Source: Flavobacteriales bacterium (GTDB taxonomy: Bacteria > Bacteroidota > Bacteroidia > Flavobacteriales > BACL11). Taken from it: DNA of 13,156 nucleotides. Position 1 is the first letter of the stretch; each line of letters starts with the position of its first letter. A program made the position numbers and the translations under genes. The stretch lies in contig JABHQB010000119.1 in the NCBI GenBank assembly GCA_018695965.1, forward strand, positions 1 through 13,156. Direction: 5' to 3'. Shown piece by piece: positions 7,815 through 13,156 of the stretch. A model generated the notes under the pieces. That model saw only the letters and a program-made list of their open reading frames with translations. It ran no database searches and was not told the DNA's origin.

Positions 7815-10463
7815 TTATTGTACTACAAGTTGTTTTGTTTCCACGACTACTCCATCTGAAACAATTGACACAAAGTATAAGCCATCTTCAATATTATCTA
7901 AACTAATCTGTACTGAATGATATCCTTCTTCCATCTCGTTACTTATTAAAGTAGATACTTCTGACCCTAAAATATTATACATTTTCACTTCAATATTTGT
8001 ATTTTCTTCTAACTCAAAAATTATATTTACATTATTGTTAGTTGGATTTGGATAAAGAGACAAAGATAATTTATTTGCTGTATTGGTTACTAAACTTAAA
8101 TCAGCAGCTTCTCCAATTCTAATATTATCAATATACAATCTATTAGCCAACGAACTTACTTGATATTCAAATTTGAATCTTACATTAGGAGATTTCAAGT
8201 CATTAGAACCTATTTCATCAAACATAACAGCAGTATTCCATATCATATCTGAAGTGGGAATGAAATTCTCAGAGTAAAAACCAGCTGAAGCTAATTCAGA
8301 TGGAGAAAATAATTTTAAATCTTTCCAAATTCCGCACTCATCAGAATAAGACACTAACAAAGTATTATTAGGAAAGGAATTTACTGCAGCTCCAATAAAA
8401 TCTATAGAGATTGCAGGTTCTGTAAGATCAGATAAATTGTATGCTGCTTGTGTTTCAAATACTACAGGATTTGCAGAAGTCAATTTCTTTCCATTTAGCA
8501 TGATAGAAGAACTTCCATCAGAACTTATATTATCAACTACTTGCCAATTCGGATTTGCAGAAACATTAAAGTCCCAATCTGCAACTAATTTATTGTCAAT
8601 TACCAAGAAATCATCTTCTAAAGTGTTTCCTCCTTCAAAACTATAAGTATAAGAATCATTAGTATTTGCAGAAGAAGTAGGCAAGATAGTAATGAAGCCT
8701 TCTTTAGTTTCAGTAGCTGTACAAGTAGAATCGTAATGAGCTAAATAATAAGTTTCATCATATTCACCTCTATAAAATAAAGTATCAATGAAATATGCAT
8801 TATATGACTCATCAATAAATTCTGCCAAATAAAATTTTCTATCAACCCCAGTAGAAAGAGTTGAATCGATAGTTTCATAAGTATATGAATTATTTTGCAA
8901 ATGAGATAAAAGATTTGCATCAAGGGTACTATCAGGATGAGTACTGTATACTAATAAGAAGGTGTCTATTCCTAATGAAACTAAAGTACTAGCTCCAACT
9001 ACACTATCTGTTGGTTGTGAATATACCCAACCTGAATTTGAACTAAAACTATCAACATCCATGTATAAATTAATATTAGTAGCATTTACTGCATTCAATT
9101 CTTCCATTGTACCTTCAATTATTAGCGTTTCAGTAATTGTTTCTAGGTTTGTGTAACCAGGAACAACATCATCCATAGACCAAGACTTTGCAACAACATC
9201 ATCTATATATTCAATAGTTAAACTTACATCATATGTATTAGCAGCAGAATAAGTATGTTGTGGTTCATTTGAAGATGTAGAAGTATTACCATCTCCCCAA
9301 TCCCAAACCACAGAGGTTGTTCCATTAAAGATATTTTTATTTCCCTTAAGCACAGAAATATCTCCTAAACAATTTGTTGTATTTCCGTATTTCTCAAAAA
9401 AGTTAGTGTTTTTATTACATGCAGTACCTTTATAACCATTAGCAGTTCCTGTTTTTCCTAAATTTTCTGCAGACCATAAATATCTTCTGAAAGGATAATT
9501 TTCTTCATCCCCCTCTAAAGTTTGATTTACAATTTCCATTTGTCCATCAGTAAATAAGGACATTACTGCATCATCAGAATAATCCATATAGTTCATAAAC
9601 ATCTCTCCTGCAGGATTTTGAGTATCCGCAATACAAACATTTAAATGATACGGAAATTGATTTAATGTTACACCCCAATTTTCTTCTTTTGCAGGAGGAG
9701 TATCTTTAATATTATCATCACCACACAAAGCATCTCCCCAAATATGACGTAATCCTAACCAGTGACCCACCTCATGAGTAAGTGTTTTTCCATTTTTAAA
9801 CTCTGAAGCCCTAATTGCTACTCCATCAGTTGACATAGATCCACTCCAAGGAAATTGAGCAAAACCTAAAAGAGTATTTCCATCAGAATCTGGTAAAGAA
9901 CTTACTACCCAAATATTAAAATATTGGTAACTGTTCCAATAACTTAATGATTTTACTAAATTTCTTGGTTCAGGAACATCTGTTAATTCAGAATGAATCC
10001 TAACGATACCATTTGTTGGAATCTCTTCAGAACATGTGTCACAACGAGGAGCTAGTTTCGCTAATCTAAATTCGACATTTGCACTTCCAGATACAGCAGC
10101 AAACACATCAGGAGTAGAAAGCATATTATCTGCTTGTCTATTGATATTTTTATTTAATTGTTCTAATGCATAATCTACATCAGCATCAGTAACGTTTTCT
10201 GCACCAAAATTATGAACAATATGAACAACAACTGGAATAATTTTCTTTTCACCAGTATTTCCCTTCTCATTTAAGTTAGAAACTAATTCTTTGTTTTTCT
10301 GTTCTAACTGAATGTTTTTCTCTTCAATTGACTTATAAAAAGCAGGGTACTTATTAATCTCATCTTGCAAATAACCATCATATGTACCACAAATTCCCTG
10401 TGAATTTGCTAGATTTGGAATGCAAAATATTGAAATTAAAATAGGTAAGAATAATTTTTTCAT
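7815..10463 (-). CDS. Secreted M43-family (cytophagalysin/PAPP-A-like) zinc metalloprotease with PKD and T9SS domains
   Basis: The 882-residue precursor has a signal peptide ending near NSQ (residues 20-22) and a short charged propeptide-like region to about residue 73. Cys25 in CGT may act as a cysteine switch, which is inference. The catalytic domain runs from about 75 to 330. It contains IIPVVVHIVH, the zinc site HEVGHWLGLRH (230-240) with catalytic Glu231 and ligands His230, His234 and His240, and the Met-turn MNYMDY (290-295). A PKD domain follows at about 370-425 (VWDWGDGNTSTS). Residues about 640-790 look like a beta-sandwich module ending in LYIDNIRIG. A T9SS domain occupies 798-882 with YPNP at 804-807. 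Residues 430-640 are unassigned. The target protein is unknown; nutrient degradation or surface processing are both possible. Confidence 0.92.
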   Translation of the reverse strand: MKKLFLPILISIFCIPNLANSQGICGTYDGYLQDEINKYPAFYKSIEEKNIQLEQKNKELVSNLNEKGNTGEKKIIPVVVHIVHNFGAENVTDADVDYALEQLNKNINRQADNMLSTPDVFAAVSGSANVEFRLAKLAPRCDTCSEEIPTNGIVRIHSELTDVPEPRNLVKSLSYWNSYQYFNIWVVSSLPDSDGNTLLGFAQFPWSGSMSTDGVAIRASEFKNGKTLTHEVGHWLGLRHIWGDALCGDDNIKDTPPAKEENWGVTLNQFPYHLNVCIADTQNPAGEMFMNYMDYSDDAVMSLFTDGQMEIVNQTLEGDEENYPFRRYLWSAENLGKTGTANGYKGTACNKNTNFFEKYGNTTNCLGDISVLKGNKNIFNGTTSVVWDWGDGNTSTSSNEPQHTYSAANTYDVSLTIEYIDDVVAKSWSMDDVVPGYTNLETITETLIIEGTMEELNAVNATNINLYMDVDSFSSNSGWVYSQPTDSVVGASTLVSLGIDTFLLVYSTHPDSTLDANLLSHLQNNSYTYETIDSTLSTGVDRKFYLAEFIDESYNAYFIDTLFYRGEYDETYYLAHYDSTCTATETKEGFITILPTSSANTNDSYTYSFEGGNTLEDDFLVIDNKLVADWDFNVSANPNWQVVDNISSDGSSSIMLNGKKLTSANPVVFETQAAYNLSDLTEPAISIDFIGAAVNSFPNNTLLVSYSDECGIWKDLKLFSPSELASAGFYSENFIPTSDMIWNTAVMFDEIGSNDLKSPNVRFKFEYQVSSLANRLYIDNIRIGEAADLSLVTNTANKLSLSLYPNPTNNNVNIIFELEENTNIEVKMYNILGSEVSTLISNEMEEGYHSVQISLDNIEDGLYFVSIVSDGVVVETKQLVVQ

Positions 10464-10496
10464 TTATAATAAGTTTATTGTTAATTTACGAGCTAA

Positions 10497-10504
10497 CAAA
10501 TATA
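10497..10504 (-). promoter_or_regulatory. -7 box upstream of the M43 protease
   Basis: TATATTTG on the minus strand matches TAnnTTTG and lies 33 bases upstream of the protease ATG, giving a leader of roughly 25-30 bases. It suggests the protease has its own promoter rather than depending on lipA read-through. No -33 element is evident. Confidence 0.6.
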
Positions 10505-10564
10505 AGGTTTTCTTCTATAAAACATATATAACATATAAAATTTTATAAATAAATCTACAAACTC

Positions 10565-11419
10565 TTAATATAGATGTTTCTCTGCATGGTAAGAAGATCT
10601 AACTAAAGGACCACTTTCTACTATCCGGAATCCTAATTTGACACCAATATTCTTGAACATTTCAAACTTATCTGGATGTACATATTCAAATACAGGAAGG
10701 TGTTTTTTACTAGGTTGTAAATATTGACCTATAGTCATTATTGTAACACCAACATCTAATAGGTCTTTCATGGTTTGAATGACCTCCTCATCTGTTTCTC
10801 CCAATCCAAGCATTATTCCAGACTTTGTTCTGACACCTGATTTATTTAAGATATTTAGAACATCTAAACTTCTTCTGTATTTTGCTTGGATTCTTACTTT
10901 TTTAGTTAACCTCTCTACAGTTTCCATATTGTGAGATACAACTTCAGGAGCCACATCAATAATTTTTTGAATATCCTCCTTTTTTGCTTTAAAATCTGGG
11001 ATTAATGTTTCTAAAGTAGTATTCGGATTTACTTTTCGAATTTCATTTACTGTCTCTGCCCAGATATTAGAACCCCCATCTTTCAAATCATCTCTATCTA
11101 CGGAAGTAATAACGGCATGTTTTACCTTCATTATTTTTACAGAATTTGCTATATTTCTTGGTTCATTAATATCTACAGACAAAGGTCTTCCGGTCTGCAC
11201 ATTACAGAATCCGCAAGAACGAGTACAGATATTACCTAAAATCATGAAAGTTGCTGTTCCTGCTCCCCAACACTCTCCTGTATTCGGACAATTTCCACTC
11301 TCGCAAATAGTATGTAATTTATGTTTTTTTACTACGGACCTTACATTCTTATAAGCGGTAGCGGTAGGTAACTTTACTTTAAGCCATTTTGGCTTTCTAA
11401 CTTTTTCGGAAACAGACAA
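10565..11419 (-). CDS. lipA: Lipoyl synthase
   Basis: LipA is a radical-SAM enzyme that inserts two sulfurs into the octanoyl group carried by lipoyl domains of the 2-oxoacid dehydrogenases and the glycine cleavage H protein. The sacrificial auxiliary 4Fe-4S cluster motif is at Cys39, Cys44 and Cys50 (CESGNCPNTGEC), and the radical-SAM CxxxCxxC is at Cys65, Cys69 and Cys72. The C-terminal RSSYHAE (274-280) contains the serine ligand of the auxiliary cluster. At 284 residues the length is normal. The start is TTG at 11419: an in-frame TAA lies two codons upstream and no ATG precedes the conserved KPKWLKVKLP. The gene begins three bases after the stop of a tiny lipoprotein gene, so the two are probably cotranscribed and perhaps translationally coupled. 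Confidence 0.95.
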   Translation of the reverse strand: MSVSEKVRKPKWLKVKLPTATAYKNVRSVVKKHKLHTICESGNCPNTGECWGAGTATFMILGNICTRSCGFCNVQTGRPLSVDINEPRNIANSVKIMKVKHAVITSVDRDDLKDGGSNIWAETVNEIRKVNPNTTLETLIPDFKAKKEDIQKIIDVAPEVVSHNMETVERLTKKVRIQAKYRRSLDVLNILNKSGVRTKSGIMLGLGETDEEVIQTMKDLLDVGVTIMTIGQYLQPSKKHLPVFEYVHPDKFEMFKNIGVKLGFRIVESGPLVRSSYHAEKHLY

Positions 11420-11422
11420 GTG

Positions 11423-11527
11423 TTATTTTTGAGTGTTTTGAACTACTCCTTCGCACGGTTCCTCATAAATACCGCATGAAGAGAGTAAAAATAATGTAGA
11501 GATAAAAAGAGCTATAATATATTTCAT
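11423..11527 (-). CDS. Small putative lipoprotein upstream of lipA (34 residues)
   Basis: A short frame opens with ATG at 11527 and encodes 34 residues. Residues 3-17 are hydrophobic after an initial Lys, and residues 15-18 read LSSC followed by Gly, a good lipobox with the lipidated Cys at 18. The mature peptide would be only 17 residues, CGIYEEPCEGVVQNTQK, with a second Cys at 25. A TAttTTTG box lies 15 bases upstream of the ATG and no other gene fits this 208-base gap. The stop is three bases before the TTG of lipA, which suggests that its translation feeds lipA initiation. Such short secreted or membrane proteins are easily missed by gene callers. The function is unknown. Alternatively it is mainly a leader peptide for lipA. 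Confidence 0.72.
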   Translation of the reverse strand: MKYIIALFISTLFLLSSCGIYEEPCEGVVQNTQK

Positions 11528-11542
11528 TATTCAGATTTTTAG

Positions 11543-11550
11543 CAAAAATA
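11543..11550 (-). promoter_or_regulatory. -7 box for the small lipoprotein-lipA unit
   Basis: The minus strand reads TATTTTTG, a match to TAnnTTTG, ending 15 bases before the ATG at 11527. It supports that ATG as a true start and places lipA in a two-gene transcript. Confidence 0.6.
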
Positions 11551-11596
11551 CAAAATAATAATAAGTAAATGAAAAATAAAAACAACAGACTTTTGT

Positions 11597-11604
11597 TATC
11601 TTTG
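11597..11604 (+). promoter_or_regulatory. -7 box for ung
   Basis: TATCTTTG matches TAnnTTTG and lies 23 bases upstream of the ung ATG, in the same form as the lpxK box. The rest of the 100-base divergent region (11528-11627) is A-rich and shows no other clear element. Confidence 0.65.
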
Positions 11605-11627
11605 AAACATCATTTCTTAATAAATAG

Positions 11628-12302
11628 ATGAAGAAAAATATTCAATTGGAAAAAGGGTGGAAAAATGTTTTGCAAGAGGAATTTGGAAAGAATTACATGC
11701 AAAATTTGATAAAATTCCTAACAAAAGAGAAAGTAAATTATACCATTTACCCAAATGATAATAATATTTTTAATGCATTTAACTCAACACCTTTTAACAA
11801 TGTAAAAGTTGTGATCTTAGGACAAGACCCCTATCATGGAAAAGGACAGGCAAATGGACTCTCCTTTTCAGTATCTGATGGAATAAAAACACCTCCTTCT
11901 TTAGTAAATATATTTAAAGAAATAGAAAGAGATTTAGGAATCAAGAATCATGGCAAAGGAGATTTGACCTATTGGACAAAACAAGGAGTATTACTTCTAA
12001 ATGCAACTCTTACGGTGAGAAAGAATGAAGCGGGGAGTCATCAAAACAGAGGGTGGGAGGAATTTACTGACAAAGTAATATCTACAATATCAGATAAAAA
12101 AGAAGGAGTTATTTTCTTGCTTTGGGGGAAATTCGCACAAAAAAAACAGAAACTAATTCATAAAAACAAACACCATATATTAATAAGCTCTCACCCCTCA
12201 CCACTATCTGCTTATAGAGGGTTTTTGGGATGTGGACATTTTTCAGAAGTTAATAAAATTTTGAAAAAAGAAAATAAAATTGAAATAAATTGGGAACTCT
12301 AA
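11628..12302 (+). CDS. ung: Uracil-DNA glycosylase, family 1
   Basis: UNG removes uracil from DNA that arises by cytosine deamination or dUMP incorporation, starting base excision repair. The water-activating loop GQDPYHG is at 65-71 with catalytic Asp67. The uracil-pocket segment ANGLSFSV follows. The leucine-loop motif HPSPLSAYRG starts at His189, the second catalytic residue. The length of 224 residues is normal and all signature motifs are intact. ATG at 11628 is preceded by a suitable promoter box. The end overlaps by 13 bases with the start of an outer-membrane protein gene, so the two are likely in one transcript although their roles are unrelated. Confidence 0.96.
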   Translation: MKKNIQLEKGWKNVLQEEFGKNYMQNLIKFLTKEKVNYTIYPNDNNIFNAFNSTPFNNVKVVILGQDPYHGKGQANGLSFSVSDGIKTPPSLVNIFKEIERDLGIKNHGKGDLTYWTKQGVLLLNATLTVRKNEAGSHQNRGWEEFTDKVISTISDKKEGVIFLLWGKFAQKKQKLIHKNKHHILISSHPSPLSAYRGFLGCGHFSEVNKILKKENKIEINWEL

Positions 12303-13156
12303 CAAAAAAACTATTCGTTTTATTTTTATTTTTAAATGTGATCTCTGCTAATTCACAAGATAAAGAAGATTATTTCTATATAAATAATGAAGGAAATGAA
12401 ATAAAATTAGATCCGTTAGAAATAGAAGATTATATATATAAGATAATTAGTGTCTATGAAAACAATGGATATCCTTTTTCCGAAGCAAAACTAGACAACA
12501 TAAAGAGAAATAAAGCAGATCTAGTTATAAACAAAGGTGAAAGATACACTATTGATTCTTTAGTAATTTATGGAGACACAAAACTGACTGAAAAACAACT
12601 TTTTCAATTAATTAGAATAAGGAAAGGAGACATATACAATCAGAAGAAATTAAATGATATTGACAAAAAACTATCTGAAATACAATATCTAAAACAAAGT
12701 AAAAAACACGAATTTGTTTTCCATAAGAATACTACTGACATCTATTTTTATTTGGAAAAAGTTCCCAACAACTTTATTGACGGACTTATTGGTCTTACTT
12801 CAGAAGAGGAAAAAATAAAATTAAATGGATATGTAAACCTAAAATTAGTGAATCTATTAAATAAAGGAGAAACATTCCAATTTAATTGGAAAACTGAACA
12901 AGAGAGATTTCAGAAATTAGAAAATACTACAACAATACCAAGCTTGTTTAATAGTCAGTTAGGAAGTGAGTTTTATTTGGACATCTACAGAAAATACAAT
13001 GAATTTACAAATACAGAGAAAGAAATATCCGTATTTCATTTATCTAGAAAAAATTTAAGATATAAAATGAGTTATCAAATGAAAAACTCTATATCTGAAA
13101 ATGCAGAAATTGGAAATTCTAAAATAAGAAATATTGGTGCAGGTATTGGATTTAAA
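12290..13156 (+). CDS. Omp85/POTRA-type outer-membrane protein, N-terminal part (runs off right edge)
   Basis: An open frame of 289 codons runs to the window end without a stop. The only plausible start is TTG at 12290: an in-frame TGA lies three codons upstream. This start gives a signal peptide with a hydrophobic core (residues 8-18) ending near NSQ (21-23). Residues about 45-175 look like two POTRA repeats, for example YENNGYPF, IDSLVIYGDTKLTEKQL and IRKGDIYNQKKLNDID. From about residue 180, FIDGLIGL, LKLVNLLNKGE and the following alternating strands resemble the start of the barrel of BamA/TamA/TpsB-like proteins of Bacteroidota. It may insert or export other proteins; the exact role is unknown. 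It overlaps ung by 13 bases. Confidence 0.72.
   Translation, partial: MGTLTKKLFVLFLFLNVISANSQDKEDYFYINNEGNEIKLDPLEIEDYIYKIISVYENNGYPFSEAKLDNIKRNKADLVINKGERYTIDSLVIYGDTKLTEKQLFQLIRIRKGDIYNQKKLNDIDKKLSEIQYLKQSKKHEFVFHKNTTDIYFYLEKVPNNFIDGLIGLTSEEEKIKLNGYVNLKLVNLLNKGETFQFNWKTEQERFQKLENTTTIPSLFNSQLGSEFYLDIYRKYNEFTNTEKEISVFHLSRKNLRYKMSYQMKNSISENAEIGNSKIRNIGAGIGFK

Noticed and set aside
8437..8646. Plus-strand frames opposite the protease (also 8962-9156) and a minus-strand out-of-frame one at 8741-8923
   Set aside because: They are shadows of the 882-residue protease frame with no recognisable features.
10534..10547. Perfect AT palindrome TATAAAATTTTATA between lipA and the protease
   Set aside because: It has no loop and no GC pairs, so it is a poor terminator, and such palindromes are expected by chance in DNA this AT-rich.
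12303..12310. A run after the ung stop as a terminator or slippage site
   Set aside because: There is no hairpin before it, and it lies in the signal peptide codons of the next gene, whose frame is intact.
1..13156. CRISPR arrays, IS elements, tRNA genes, riboswitches
   Set aside because: No direct repeat series, transposase motif, cloverleaf or known aptamer pattern was seen; all gaps between genes are about 100 bases or less.

Overview
The window comes from an AT-rich member of the Bacteroidota, most likely a flavobacterium. The evidence is convergent. Two large secreted proteins end in type IX secretion (T9SS) sorting domains with YPNP motifs. An OmpP1/FadL-type porin has the Bacteroidota sequence style. 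Promoters have the TAnnTTTG -7 box of this phylum, and there are no clear Shine-Dalgarno sites. The genes are lipid A, lipoyl and amidotransferase housekeeping genes. No mobile element, CRISPR array, tRNA or rRNA is visible, and no gap between genes exceeds about 100 bases.

Layout. (1) Positions 2-463 (+) hold the 3' end of a FadL-type outer-membrane protein. It converges on a minus-strand pair through a shared hairpin terminator. (2) The minus-strand pair (518-2367) is a Nif3-like dinuclear-metal protein followed one base later by a coiled-coil/zinc-ribbon protein. The Nif3 gene is split into two frames at a run of nine A. (3) A 42-bp divergent intergenic region with mirror-symmetric layout separates that pair from a plus-strand operon at 2410-7772: lpxK, a purine nucleoside phosphorylase, a T9SS-secreted beta-propeller protein, gatB and an LpxH-type phosphatase. 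These genes overlap or lie 0-4 bases apart, and the operon ends in a hairpin terminator. (4) On the minus strand follow a secreted M43 metalloprotease with a T9SS tail (7815-10463), lipoyl synthase (10565-11419) and, directly upstream of lipA, an unlisted 34-residue lipoprotein gene (11423-11527). (5) On the plus strand ung (11628-12302) overlaps the start of an Omp85/POTRA-type outer-membrane protein that runs off the right edge.

How the genes fit together. LpxH and LpxK are the fourth and sixth steps of lipid A synthesis and bracket one operon. The FadL-like porin, the Omp85-like protein, the small lipoprotein and the two T9SS cargo proteins all concern the cell envelope or its exterior. 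The rest is core metabolism, translation and DNA repair.

Most of the window is ordinary flavobacterial core genome, and I see no clearly new multi-gene system. The points worth a second look are the frameshifted nif3 at a slippery A run, the symmetric apparently leaderless divergent promoter, the 34-residue lipoprotein coupled to lipA, TTG start codons used only by closely following genes, and an Asp in place of the usual base-binding Asn in the nucleoside phosphorylase.
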